Position numbers and translations under genes: made by a program. 64,000 bases of DNA from Acanthopleura granulata (taxonomy: Eukaryota; Mollusca; Polyplacophora; Chitonida; Chitonidae): NCBI GenBank assembly GCA_016165875.1, contig JABBOT010000007.1, positions 19,212,447 through 19,276,446 of the forward strand, written 5' to 3'. Below, in pieces: positions 1-11,349 of the stretch. Position 1 is the stretch's first letter. Each line of letters opens with the position of its first letter. The notes beneath the pieces are model-generated. The model ran no database searches. It was given only the letters and a program-made list of their open reading frames with translations, and was not told the origin of the DNA.

Positions 1-33
1 TATTTGTTAATTACACTCGCATGACGGGTATAC

Positions 34-1076
34 TCAGCCTAGAGTGCCCATGTTTCCCAGGCAACGTTTGCCCAATGTTTGGTGGATTGGCCCCGTGACA
101 ATTGGTGTTCTGGAATTAGAATGGAAAAGAAAACCCAATCGTGAGGCGAATTCGTGCTGTGGTTGCATTAAAATATAAAAGCATAGAAACTCCGAATAAA
201 GAAATGTAACGCACGGTTGACGTTCTCGATATTTCGACTAAGTTTTACTTGTCATCTTCCTAAAGATGTTTTCTTCCTGAAGATGACAAGTGAAACTTAG
301 TCGAAATATCGAGAACGTCAACCGTGCGTTACATTTCTTTATTCGGAGTTTCTATGCTTTTACACTTTGCTAAGCTAGTTTTTGGATCAACAAGATTTTG
401 CATTAAAATATTAATCAAAAATGGCAATAGGCGAAATCAGTCGTAATTTAGCTGGTTTCTGTCAGTCCGTCAATCTGTTCATTTTATTTATTTATTTATT
501 AATAGTCAATATGTCAGCGTAATAGTGAATTGGTTCATCTACCAGTTCGTCGTCTCGGGGTTGGCAGTTCCGGGATTCGTCCTGTCATACCAAACACTTA
601 AAAACTGGTACTAGTTGCTGCCTGGCTTGTCGCTCAGCATTGAAAGGCTAGACCAAGGAAACGGGACTGGTCAGCCCGGTGTCAGCATAATGTGACTGAG
701 TGGGGTATCATGTTTGGCCCCTTCGGCATGATGTTCCAGCGGCGGTCAAGACAATGGCACGGACTCGCCCTGCTACAAGAAGCCACAGTGTATATATACA
801 TTCTCAGGATCCCTCATCGTCATATAACTGAAAAAATGTTGAGCGCAACGTAAAACCCAAGCATACATACATACATACCAGTTATAGTCGGTCATTACGA
901 ATGCTTGTCCGTCCGTTAGTCTGTCCATTATGAATTGAAAACCGCACACTTACTTTTTGCACTCGGGATCGAAGTAACAGCTCACTGGTATACAACGATC
1001 ACAGTAAGCGGGCATGGAACAGTCTACCTCTCTTTTGCGGCCCAAGAACAGATCTGATGTCATTTTAACAGGCTTC
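34..1076 (-). CDS. Small cysteine-rich protein, last two coding exons (partial)
   Basis: Two minus-strand exons with matching phase. The first, 1076-954, follows a TTTCAG acceptor and ends at a GTAAGTGTG donor. Only one frame is open: about 40 residues containing GRKR followed by five cysteines (spacing C-x5-C-x2-C-x4-C-x5-C). The second, 109-34, follows a strong pyrimidine tract ending in CAG, completes the split codon, and adds 24 residues including LGKRC (a sixth cysteine) before a TGA at 36-34. Six cysteines suggest three disulfides and a secreted product. GRKR and GKR are the kind of basic sites cut in peptide precursors, but this is inference. The start and any signal peptide lie upstream and were not found; a SINE sits in the upstream intron. 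I do not recognise the family. The alternative is a cysteine-rich module of a larger extracellular protein. Confidence 0.5.
163..411. repeat. Foldback element with 83-bp arms
   Basis: Positions 176-258 and 280-362 are inverted copies that differ at one base, separated by a 21-bp loop. The unit is flanked by an exact 14-bp direct repeat, TTGCATTAAAATAT, at 163-176 and 398-411, which looks like a target-site duplication. The arms carry a CTGAAGATGACAAGTGAAAC-like core followed by GTCGAAAT. That resembles sequence near the ends of Penelope-like retroelements from memory, which is a weak assignment. A foldback MITE is the alternative. The element lies in the last intron of the cysteine-rich gene. 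Confidence 0.75.
545..888 (+). mobile_element. SINE family B, near full-length
   Basis: Contains the body segment with 'cataccaaacacttaaaaactggtac', the 'ggtgtcagcataatgtgactg' block, and the 3' end ATATAACTGAAAAAATGTTGAG...GTAAAACCCAAG followed by (CATA)n. Partial copies with the same 3' end occur near 30.1, 35.4 and 35.6 kb. The tRNA-like head is eroded here but is visible in the related copy at 30.2 kb. It has no coding content. Confidence 0.65.
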
Positions 1077-1107
1077 CTGAAATACACGGCATCCAATAAA
1101 TGTCAAG

Positions 1108-1383
1108 GGGCCTGCCTCCGTGGCTCAGTCGGTTTGTACGCTAGCGCAGCGCAATGACCCAGAAACCTCCCACCAATGCGGTCTCTGTGAGTTCAAGTCC
1201 AGCTCATGCTGGCTTCCTCTCCGGCCGTACGTGGGAAGATCTGCCAGCAACCTGCGGATGCTCGTGGGTTTCCCCCGGGCTGTGCCCGGTTTCCTCCCAC
1301 CATGATGCTGGCCGCCGTTGTATAAGTGAAATATTCTTGAGTACGGCGTAAAACACCAATCAAATAAATAAAACAAGTAAATC
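1108..1383 (+). mobile_element. SINE family A, full-length tRNA-derived copy
   Basis: The head has tRNA promoter-like boxes: TGGCTCAGTCGG (A box) and GAGTTCAAGTCC (B box). It is followed by a conserved body (GGCTTCCTCTCCGGCCGTACGTGGGAA...) and a 3' end TATAAGTGAAATATTCTTGAG TACGGCGTAAAACACC running into AAATAAATAAA. This is the best reference copy in the window; ten or more other copies or fragments are listed below. The structure is that of a Pol III SINE mobilised by a LINE partner. Confidence 0.8.
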
Positions 1384-2480
1384 CAATATATATCTTCAAA
1401 TGTAGACCTCTTCCACTGGAGTCCGCTTTATTCAATTTCATACACAAAGCCATGTCCTCACTAAGTCGTGACTGACCTGTAAGGCGTGTGGAGGATGGAA
1501 ATCGGGCAGACTGATGTGTAGGCTTTACACCGTAAGACGCCACCGAAACGGTGGCATGTAGGCGTTAGATCTACAATTCAACGACAAGTACCCGTATCAT
1601 TTACTTACTTACTGCCTAAAGCAGCATTAACCAGGCGGAATGTGTCTTTATATCGAAAATAGACAATAAATCAAGAATTGGAATAGAACAATAGAGGCGG
1701 GTACAATCACGGCCTTGCGAGTCTTCGACAACACTTGTGTGGTCGTTTGCGCAGTTTAACTTAATAAATTAGAGGCTAAATTCAATGCTGAATGGTCATT
1801 GTTCTTGCCTCCTCAACATCAAGATAAATGTTAAGGTTGCTGATGTTTCAAAACATACTTTTCTGCATTAAGCTTAAGTTATGCATATAACTGGATGAGG
1901 ATATTCCATGTATGATGCCACGCGTGGAGCAATGGTCGCACTCAGACTTCGCTCCGTTTCCTCCGAATATTTATACTGAAAGCATTTGGCCAGATGCGAT
2001 GCTTACATATAAGCAGGTGCATTGATTTCACCATGGCCTTGCTTATTTGCTCAATTTAAATGACCCAGTGAATAAAACCGACTCGGCAGATTACCTTTAT
2101 TTCAACAGTAATTGGTCAACAAATATCACCTTACATATAATAAATTCCCCAGTTTTGTTATAGTTTTGCGTCTACATTCACAGAAGTCTCATCAAACCAT
2201 TTACTTATCATTGCGGTAATCATTACACCATAACCTGCATGTTGACAGGCAGATTGATAAAAGGGAACAGAATGGCTGTCCTTACTTGTGGCATTGCTGT
2301 GGGAAGAAACAGCTGGCGGGTATTGAGTTGGTACAACCAATGGGTTGAGAGCAGTCTATCCCGGACACACGCCGTAATGGTTCAGCCCCAGCTGTAACAG
2401 ACATGCATATATATATACATAACCATATTCACATATATGGGAAGGCGGCATATTTTTAATCCCGTTAGGTGGCGCTAGTG
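1384..2480. other. Gene-free stretch
   Basis: AT-rich sequence. Positions about 1595-1640 carry a short repeat-like piece (ACTTACTTACTGCCTAAAGCAGCATTAACCAGG) that looks like the end of another SINE. A 60-codon minus-strand open frame at 2158-2340 has no recognisable motif or splice context and is not called. Confidence 0.5.
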
Positions 2481-2771
2481 TAAAGCAGGACCATGAGCGA
2501 TTGTTGCGTCAGAAATTCATTGCAGCGCAACATGTACAATGTTACAATGTATCGGTTTCTGTTTTAAAGTCGCGTGGTCTTTATGTAACATCATTATGAT
2601 AAGAGGAACGAGAAAGGAACATTGACGTCAATAAAATGACGTCAAGGTCCTGCTGACAAGCGTTTGACGGGTCCCATTGTGCCTGCTTATCCACTACACT
2701 CAATTTAAAAACTAATCTGTTAAATTGACAAAATACCGTGAGTGATGGCAGAATAGGGTACATTAGCGATA

Positions 2772-3220
2772 AGTTATAGTGAGTTAAAAACATTAAAAAC
2801 TGTATCTGAAAATATCTTCACTGAATGTTTTAGACATTATTTTTACCAGATTAAGCACAGACAGATGTTTTGATTTTGTGGTGGGTTTTACGAGCCATAT
2901 TGATGATATGGTTCACTGGTGACGTCAGAAAACTTTTTTACTCATTTTTATCTTTAGCTCTACATAAAGTTCATGAGAAGTGTATTCCTGTAATGTTGGC
3001 CAGTGTGTTAGAAAGGTAATATGACACTAAATTTCTGCTTTAAGGTCAGAGAAAACTATAGAGTTGAGGCCATTGATGGATCACATAATCAGTATGGTTC
3101 ATAAAAGCCACCATATGATCAAAACATCTGACTGTATTTAATTGACTGGAAACAAATCTAAAAAAATCAGTGAAGATATTTTCAGATACAGTTTTTAGTG
3201 GTCTTTTTACTCACCATATC
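2772..3220. mobile_element. MITE-like element with inverted repeats
   Basis: About 2793-2822 and 3168-3199 form a perfect inverted repeat (AAAACTGTATCTGAAAATAT...). The similarity extends outward through GTGAGTWAAAA, for arms of about 60-70 bp. The interior has no open frame. A second copy of the left two thirds is at 32.07-32.33 kb, so this is an interspersed family. Exact ends and target duplication could not be fixed by eye. Confidence 0.6.
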
Positions 3221-4520
3221 TTGATTTTTGAGTGGTCTTTCCCTTTAAATATAACAGACTTGTTCTTTTAACAGAATTCTTTTACTGGTATAACATGGTA
3301 TTATGCTGTCCGTAACAAGTTGAGTTGTATTAACATAATCCATTCTAGCATCACACAGCTAACTTAATATTATGCTGAATTTACGATAATAATTATTTTT
3401 TGTTGTGTATATATAAAGCGTAGAAAAAGTTACAACTTAAATGCATATGGTAATTTGCGGATACCGTTCGGCTGAAGGATGAAAACATCTCGAGCAAATG
3501 TCGGCACAAAAATTCAGCCTCATCAAAATTTTGAATCATTTTTTCAAACGCTTGTTTAAACTTATCAGATTTCCCTGATGTAATATCAGATTTCCCTGAT
3601 GTAATATCACATATATATTATACACCTGATTTGTCAACTTTCTGTTAAAGGCACATAGCAGTAAATGGTAATCTCGACACCGAAAGTTCTATCAAAAGAC
3701 AGATGTTGTTTAATACCGTGAGTCATTCACGGAGTATTTTCTATACTGGCATTACCTGAAAACATGAATGTTCACTCTAGTTCGCCAAGACATTACCATA
3801 AGCAGATCAACATGCTGAAAGCATCACTTAAGTGTGTTTCGAATGTTACGTCTAGAAATGATAAAATGGCATGAAATAAGAGAAGAATAATGGACCATAT
3901 GTTTACCAAAACAGCCGGCAACAGTGAGGAAAATCACGCCCGACAACCACCCCGCCGTCATGGTGAAGAGCTTCGCTGTGGAATGAACTTATCGCTCAGT
4001 GTTCAGATTAGACAAAGTAGGACAAACATTCGTTTTTGTTCACGTGTGTTTAATGACGACAATCTATTGGCGGTATATATATACAGCCTGAAAGACAAAT
4101 AAGCTCTCCTTCACCGTGCTTCCTCTCTTGAAAATGGTTTAAATAAAACCGAAATATTCAATCCAGCAACGTCTTGTGTTACTTGTTGGATTCGTCACAG
4201 AACTCTACAGTGTGCTTATGATGAAATATTTACAGTCTGTGAGCCCAGAGACTTGTGTTCATTATCGCCATACTAAAGGTCTGAATGTAAAATACTACAG
4301 CATAGAGATTACAACAAGAGCAGGGGCGACAGTGTATAGTTCTCGAACATCCACAGGTAACCGGTGAAACTCGGACTCCTGTCAGTTCAGCTCACTAAGG
4401 GAATTATTTCATCGGTTCACGTAAAAGGTTTAAAAGGCAAAAACTTCCACGTGCTCGAAAGTAACAACGTACACGCCTCTTGAGGCCTAGAATATGTAGT
4501 AAAATAACTGTTAACTAGCT
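3221..4520. other. Gene-free stretch with a short tandem duplication
   Basis: AT-rich. A 22-bp unit (CAGATTTCCCTGATGTAATAT) is duplicated in tandem at about 3568-3610. Open frames at 3890-4102 (70 codons) and 4176-4367 (63 codons) have no recognisable motif and no convincing splice sites, so they are not called. Confidence 0.4.
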
Positions 4521-4527
4521 GGTAGGT

Positions 4528-6060
4528 ATGTCTAAAACAGCCAATAGTATGCACGGTCTTCGCACAGCCTTGTATGGACTTTCTCCTGAAATATTAAGTA
4601 AGGTGGTATCAGAAGTCACATCTACTCCTGCAATTCCTACGCCAACCCATGAAATATGTATGTGTCAATACACAGCGAATTGTAGACTTTATCTACCTCT
4701 GAGAACAATTAAAACAACTAAAAATAAACCGTTCCTGAAACTAAAGTATCTCGATAAAGGTCTTGACTTTATCAATATGCCACAAATTTTATTTCATCCA
4801 GAGGTCTGCAATGCCGTGCCGAATTGTTTCAACATAAACCACCATTCATATCAAACCAACATATCAAACCAATCGCTTCTAAAATCTTGAAATACACGAA
4901 AGCTGTTAAGAATTTTGAGATGTCTAAATATACAATTCAGGTAGTTACAACTCTTACTGTGAATCGTCTAATTTTATTTACCGTCCATGTAAGCATGTCA
5001 TAACGGACAACCTCAGTATTTGTAAGTAATGATGACCTGCGTGATTTGCTTGTAAGGGGCCCGTAGTACAGAGAGCCGAGAAACATAAATATAAGAGCTA
5101 ACAAAAAAATTTGTCCTCTGGGCGCTTGAAAATTTTGTTAAAAAATGGTACAAGCTGGAGAAAGTAGATCCTTTAGTGTTTAACACTTGGCTTGAGCTTG
5201 TAAAGAAAGGGGTTGTATATGCAATCCATAATATTAACGCCAATGCTCTTCCAGTGACCAAGATAGTTCTGAATGACCATGCCGTATTAATGGTGCTTGC
5301 TGACCTTCCGAGAAAATACGTTATAGTTCCAGCAGCCTCCTAATAATATTGTATTTATCTGCAAGGATCATTACTGTCAAGTTATTGTGGTGAAGTTGAG
5401 CACAGTTACGACAACTGCCGCTTCATCAACGTGTTGTGTTAAGACATATACTCTAAATGAATTATTTAAAACTCATAAAGACATCCGTCATTCCGATATA
5501 CCACAACCCTACTGGATTCCCAAAATGCACAGTTCCCCTATATAACGCTCAGGAGTCAAGAAGCTATACCACAAAACTTGTATCTACCCACTTAACGAAG
5601 GCATTACAAGAAGTACAGTAATTTTGGAACAAGTATTGTTGAACGATCACCAAAAATCAAGGCGTCAATTGTATTTGGATTCTTAGGAACTCGAAAAGCC
5701 TCACTGAGGAACTTCACTGAAGACGTCAGTACACAAATACCATATATGGGCATTTCTACTTGGGATTTCTCCACTCTCTGTCCTACAATATGCCTCACGC
5801 AAATTTAATTGATAGAATTCCGTCATTAATTGTTGCGATGTTTAATAAATCCGGTCACCGCTACATCAATGTCAGTATGCGCAAGCTTTCTCCAGTTCCA
5901 CTGCATACAAGGGTTACAGTCCATGGGATGTCTCGTTGTTTATTGAGTTACTGCAGTTTCTCAATAATAATATCTATGTGAACTTCGGGGAACCCATGCA
6001 TTTATCAACAGTGTACAGGTATTCCGATGGGTAAAAATTGTGCCCCACTTTTGGCACAAT
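4528..6060 (+). mobile_element. Decayed reverse-transcriptase retroelement
   Basis: Blocks in the order expected of an invertebrate RT polyprotein appear in different frames. 4528-4890 encodes LKYLDKGLDFINMPQIL-type sequence. About 5031 reads DDLRDLLVRGP. About 5317 reads KYVIVPA and, after a frameshift, NNIVFICKDHY. About 5510 reads YWIPKMH. About 5755 reads STWDFSTL. About 6018-6056 reads GIPMGKNCAPLL, an RT motif. Several stops and frame changes separate them, and the catalytic YxDD region is missing because the copy ends near 6060. It is a dead, 3'-truncated insertion. The clade (Penelope-like or another non-LTR type) is a guess from memory. Confidence 0.7.
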
Positions 6061-6509
6061 GATAGTATCCACCTAGGGCATTCACTGCGTCTTTTCCTCA
6101 TCATTGAAAACTGCTGACTGCTTCTCTTGAATGAATCCATACATTACATATTTTCTTAGTTCTTTGGTGGTTTGTATTGTTTTTCGTTTTAGTAAATAAA
6201 TAAGTTTTGTATCCTTTACTAATTACCCCCCTTCCAACACACAATCCATCATCTCCAAAACAAAAAGGAAAAAGAAAAAAAAAACACAATGAAATCTGGT
6301 TGAGTAATAGTACATGAATCAAAGTAGTGCTAAAATACATTCAGTTGTATGGTATTTATTAAGATTCAGTTGACAATGGCGATGGAACCATATGTTGGTC
6401 ACCAACTATATGTATATAGTCCAAGAATTCGGCATCTCTTAAGTGAAACAGTATGTTAAAAACAGATGGCCTTACCTCGTTTATTGCTGAATAAGGACTT
6501 ACTTCATAA

Positions 6510-7700
6510 TTAAAGAGGAAAGAGGTGAGGAAACATTTCGACTAGGACAACCTCAACACTCAATGTGCCGGCCGCTCGTAAATCTTCTTCACTAACTTCA
6601 CGCAACAGTTTTAGTAGCATTTTTACAGGAAGGTCATCCTGGAGGAAGTATCTGGTCAGCTCAGGCAGCTTATGGCTAGACAAGCCGCCTTGTTTGTCTT
6701 TTGGATACTTGCTCCTGAATACCGGAAGTGTGTCCACGAAGCCAACCACGTGATCGCTAAAGACATCAAGTAAGTCGTTTTCATTAAAGGCTTTCAGGAG
6801 AAAGCGTGCATTAAATTCCCAACAGTTATGGGCAGCCAAATACACCTGCTTGCCATCGGATATTCTCTCTAACCATCTAATGGTCATCGGTCTTTCGTTG
6901 CATGAAATCCACGTGTATTTCTTTATATTTCATAGTTTGACTTGCTCTGTTAACAGTTATATGCGTGCAGTCGAGAGAAACGCTGTGATGGGTCTGTCAA
7001 AGGCCACACATAGCTAGCAAACAGGTCAGCATCAGCTGCATTCTCACTGGTCATCGCTGCTATCTGCGTGATGGATTCATTCCGCAATTCTGAAAAAAGG
7101 AAGATCTTAAGACTTAACAAAAAATGAACTTTATACTGAAATATAATACAAAATACACATGTAATGGGGGGGGGGGAACGATAGTCTAGTGTTTAACACA
7201 TATGCAATTTCCATTGTACAAGCATTTAAATACAGAGCATTTATTATTACAACCTTAAAGTGTATTGCGGAGCAACGTAAACTAACGGAGTCAGTTCGGG
7301 TACATGTGCTCTTGGGTGCATATGTTAGTGGATGAATGATTTGGAAATACCATATACAATGATCATGAGCCATTTCTATTCTGCCTCTGCCTTAGATAAA
7401 TCCTCTATTTACAGTCTTGCAGATTTTGCCATGTCTTTTAACATACGTGATATATTTCAATTTCAGATTTGAACAGGTATTCATTCGCTTCGTCTCAGTA
7501 AACCTATTTTGCCACAACAACAAAAAAGACTACTGCAAGGAAATTAAGACCGGTGAGGCGAGGATAGTGTCATAGTTTGTAAATAATCAAACTCACCTAA
7601 ACCGGTTGTTTCCAAGTCGAAAACAACGACGGGAAGACTGTGTAGCCTATGCTGAGGGTGCCGAAACGATGGGCCAGGTGTTTCTTTGTCACTCTCTCTT
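6510..7700 (-). pseudogene. DEDDh exonuclease-like gene, partial and probably inactive
   Basis: Three minus-strand blocks. Block 1 (about 7700-7597) ends VVVFDLETTGL at a GTGAGT donor, the ExoI motif of DnaQ/TREX-type exonucleases. Block 2 starts at 7089 after TTTTTTCAG, in matching phase, and reads ESITQIAAMTSENAADADLF before a TAA near 6952. Block 3 (about 6910-6510) contains VYLAAHNCWEFNARFLL, the ExoII motif, then GFVDTLPVF, ending with its own stop. The ExoII aspartate is replaced by asparagine (FNAR instead of FDAR), and no H-x4-D ExoIII motif is present where expected. The join between blocks 2 and 3 lacks a good donor and is blocked by stops. The domain architecture recalls the exonuclease region of PML-like proteins in invertebrates. 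It is either a pseudogene or a catalytically dead relative; the 5' part is not found. Confidence 0.5.
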
Positions 7701-7944
7701 ATATATGTAGCTTCCGGCTAGGCCTGAGTTCTTCTGTACAGATTGAAAGTACATCGTACAATGCACACACAGAGTATTTTACTGACCTATTGAAAACAAG
7801 TGTAGCGCCTACATCGAAAATCAAATCCTGCCTTTGTCGTATTGGAGATGGATGAGCAAAGAGACGGGACGCATTTGGAATTGTATATGCGACAGGTTTC
7901 ATAGTTCAACAATGTCACACAATACTAATTCATTTTTTTTCCAG

Positions 7945-8034
7945 ATTTAACGAATACTGCGAAAAGTCTAGTTTGTCTTTCCTCGAACATCTTACGGGGT
8001 ATAGCGCCATAGATGCTCCATCCATCGTGTCCAG
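7945..8034 (+). CDS. Candidate internal exon, unknown gene
   Basis: A 90-bp segment follows a strong acceptor (ATTTTTTTTCCAG) and ends at CCAG|GTCAGT. Only one of three frames is open (phase 2 in, phase 2 out), reading FNEYCEKSSLSFLEHLTGYS and ten more residues. The composition is protein-like but I do not recognise it. No partner exon was found on the plus strand. It could be a chance splice pair. Confidence 0.25.
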
Positions 8035-8039
8035 GTCAG

Positions 8040-9800
8040 TGGTTGTGTAAATAGTCGTATTACATTTGGTTTTACTAGTTATTTACAACTTATCTGGATT
8101 ACCTTACAGATCACATGAAAGCAAGCAGGCCTATACACGTCAAAAATTTAATGATCCATTTTTGTGGGACATATGTCCCAGAATTATTGTGCTAGGGGTG
8201 GGGTTTTTATACGAGTAGCCCTACATGGAGATATATGTTGTCTTGTCCCATTTCTTCTCGGGGTACGTACCTGTATATACATACTCATGCTTTGTCTCTT
8301 TGCTTACTCTGTGTGCCTTACGACGCTGAAAGAAGGTTGTAAAATGTCTTGTTTTCAAATAATATTTACGTTCACCGACTGCATCGTCCTGTTATTAATG
8401 TCAGAGTTGTCAAGATAGCTTAATGCCATGCCGTTACCGTGCACAGACTTACTGTCAACTGTCATCACAGTCGCAAAACAGGTGATTTAGGTCAAGGTCA
8501 GGGTTAGCGAGTCAAACGAAAGGCGCGAAGAAGATGGGATGACAGCAGATCGTTATGGATGTGATTTTTGGAGAGTTCGTTTTAGAAGAAGAACTTGTCG
8601 ATGTAAATGACGATGTACATGAATAGTTTCCGCCCATGTCAAGTTAGCCACATTCACGAACACGTACGCCGATTGACAAATTCTAGATGAAACTGATCAT
8701 CCCTGCGGACATCTGCGTCCGGGCAAAGGATCTTTTAGATGGTGATTTAACTGTGCATGACCCAACCATTCAGAGGATTTAGACAGCAAGATAAACTGTG
8801 TTCTGGGACTTTATCCTATCTTTCTGGTTGAAAGTGGAAAATTTTCTGACTGCACTTTTCAGTACGGTAAGACCTAACTGTATACTTCAACATGCTAATT
8901 TAATTCTTTCATATTTTTTGGAATAACACGTACTATTTTTGTCAGAATCCTTATATTAATGTGAGGCGGGAAAAGCTTATTTTTCCCGACGTTTGACATG
9001 ATCAAAGCAGACGACAAAAAGTTGTTTTTGCTTGCGCAAAGTTATCTCCCTTCTTGTTTTCATTTTGCGTCGGCGCGTTTTGCCTTGACTCCGGGGATAT
9101 AATAGCACGTGAGCCCTTGACTCCGGGGGTATATGGACACAAATATACCCCCGGAATCCTGTCACATTCGGCCTGGTCAGTTGAGCAATCAAGTCAGTAG
9201 AATTTTCTTTGAATGGTGATAAATTTCCATATAGATAAGGTTTTGATGGCATATTGGACTAAGCCATAAAAAGACACAAGCCAATGAATAACTATCCAGT
9301 GTGTCAGATGAGCGTGCGATTAAGCATTGAAATATTGAAAGGTCATTGTTTTGCAGCCTGATTATCTGGTATGCAAATTTTTCATTGCATATAATTCAGT
9401 GAAAATCTCCACGGGAAAAGAAATCTCGAAGCATTTGAGTTGAAGAAATCCTTGTTTTGCAGTTTCCGTGAACTTTGGATCCATGTAGTGGAAAATATCT
9501 CTCAAGGGAACGTTTCGTCATGTTTCTTATATTATCAGCATTCAAGGCAGTTTTCTGTCTGCATAATCAAAAAGTAGCTATTGCACAGCAGTAAAAGTTG
9601 TTGATTTACGATGGAGAGGTATCTGTTCAATGTCAGCCGCAAATTGCGACCGCTTCGCAAAATTGGCCAATGCCAGCACGCTTTGATATAGGGGGCAAAT
9701 GTGGTACCTATAACAGTATACCTATATAGGTAACTCTTATCTTGTGAACGTGTCAGACAAGAGGTATCTAAGCTGTATGACAAAGGGATCTTTTGTCAGA
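8040..9800. other. No gene identified; hairpin at 9122-9155
   Basis: Mostly AT-rich sequence with scattered short open frames. Around 8555-8840 there is coding-like sequence broken by stops (for example MKLIIPADICVRAKDLLDG near 8693), possibly an old gene remnant. A perfect hairpin sits at 9122-9155. Confidence 0.35.
9122..9155. repeat. Perfect 13-bp hairpin
   Basis: TCCGGGGGTATAT at 9122-9134 is repeated in inverted orientation as ATATACCCCCGGA at 9143-9155 with an 8-bp loop. A related direct copy, CTTGACTCCGGGG followed by ATAT, lies about 30 bp upstream. The G+C content is unlike the surrounding AT-rich DNA. Confidence 0.7.
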
Positions 9801-9817
9801 ACAAATCCCTGTCTTAC

Positions 9818-9999
9818 CTATCCAAAAATCTTTATCCTCCAGAAATTCAGAAAAGATATCTTGTTCAAATTGGCTATGAATGCTGGCCAGGGCTTCCGGT
9901 CTTACGACATTCCACTTCTCCATCTTCAGGATCATTCTCTACGGAAAAGTCGAACGCATTTCCCGCCAATCTGAATTCTGTTTTTCCAAATTGTTTTAC
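9818..9999 (-). pseudogene. C-type lectin domain exon (copy B), frameshifted
   Basis: Minus-strand exon from 9999 (after GGTTATAG) to 9818 (donor GTAAGAC). The first frame reads IWKNRIQIGGKCVRLFRRE. Near 9936 the frame must change by one base to continue MILKMEKWNVVRPEALASIHS, then QFEQDIFSEFLEDKDFWIG. KC-x-RLF, ALASIHS and FWIG are hallmarks of the first half of a C-type lectin-like domain. One missing A in the GAGAATG run would restore continuity. The second half of the domain was not found downstream. It is either a decayed lectin gene or a base error in the assembly. Confidence 0.55.
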
Positions 10000-10384
10000 C
10001 TATAACCAAACACAAAAGCATTACAGTATTTTAATCTCATGAATGTAACAACATTGAAAAACTACTGTTTACAAGAAAAGGTTAAAACTACACTACTGGA
10101 ATAGATGTACCGAAGGTGTCGATTCCAAAGCTTAAAAAGCGTATTTCTTTTTATTCTAAGAGCTTGTATAAAATATATCTTGTATATAAAACATTAATTC
10201 TATTAAATCCCTGAGTTTTTATCCCATAACTAAGAAATTTTTTCCAATGTCCATACCTTCAGTGTCAAAGTCGCAGCCTAACAATTAATAAAAAAAATTC
10301 GACCCTCATTTAGTCAAATGACATAGGCTGACTTGACCAAAGGTTTAGACGGAATGTGGGAATCCTTAGTCAGTATGTCTTTCA

Positions 10385-10412
10385 TAGTAATACACCAATC
10401 AAATAAATAAAA
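10385..10412 (+). mobile_element. SINE family A tail fragment
   Basis: ACACCAATCAAATAAATAAAAT matches the 3' terminus of family A; the rest of the element is absent. Confidence 0.45.
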
Positions 10413-11004
10413 TGATAAATTAAAAAAAAATTTTGTCGTGGGTTAATATCAATACGCCCTCAGTCAATTTTGTATCACAGAGGGCAGTATCTATACAATC
10501 TATGGGTACCCAGGAGGGCGTAGTTTTCCCTGATACGTGTAGCTTGTGCTGTGTTGATACTCTGCTAAAATTTGCACACGCTTCGCTAAGCCTCTCTAAA
10601 AAGCAAACTGATTAAATAACTTTAACATATGACATCAACCTTTGCATTACGAACTTAAAGAGCATAAATGTGTTATACTTTGCTGGTAACGCTTGCAAAT
10701 ATAGCCCAATTTAGTGTTACAGTCCATAGGGTCCAAAACCCTGGCCCTAGATATTGAGACACACGTCTCGTCTGCGTTCGTACTTGGTTAACCTTCAGCC
10801 CAGTATTCCACAGTTGACAAATCTGACCAGGTATAATTGTCATGCGCTGGACGGAAAACGCCAGAGCACGTTAACTCTCCGCCGTTATCCGTTAATCCCT
10901 TTGAAAGGCCTGTTCGCGAAGTTGCTGGCCCCATCGCCCCACCGAGCACATTATCAACACATGAACGTTTAAAATCGAGTCTTTCTTTTGGTCTATATGA
11001 TTTA

Positions 11005-11232
11005 AGTGTTCTATTTTGTTTATTTACTGGTGCTTTGCGTCATATTCAAGAATTTTTCACTTACACGACTGTAGTGAACGACCACAACCATCCGCAGGTT
11101 GCTGGCAGAATATCCCACTTACCACCAGGGGGGAGGTCGACCTGAGATGGGCTTGAACTCAAACCGACCCCAGTCGTGGGAGACTTCTGGGTGAAAGCGC
11201 TCCGCTAACACGTTAACCACCCGGCGTCAGAG
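11005..11232 (-). mobile_element. SINE family A copy
   Basis: Reverse-strand copy. Going outward it shows TATTCAAGAATTTTTCACTTA (3' end), GGTTGCTGGCAGA (body) and GAACTCAAACC...GCGCTCCGCTAACACGTTAACC (tRNA-like head). It is diverged, with body deletions. It lies in the lectin-copy A intron. Confidence 0.65.
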
Positions 11233-11349
11233 AGCCCGTACAGTTTTTCTCTCCTCGGGCATGTTGTGATATATACACTGAGATGTGAGTAAGATGGCAT
11301 TGCACGCTTTTGGTCAAAATGCAAATTATTTTTCTCATCCGCATGATTC

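Noticed and set aside
1108..1180. Possible functional tRNA gene at the SINE head
   Set aside because: Only the promoter boxes are preserved; the cloverleaf cannot be completed and the SINE body follows.
1125..1543. Overlapping open frames of 61-116 codons on both strands
   Set aside because: They lie inside the full-length SINE A; the same frames recur in other copies.
8977..9252. 91-codon minus-strand frame
   Set aside because: No motif, crosses the GC-rich hairpin, and has no splice context.
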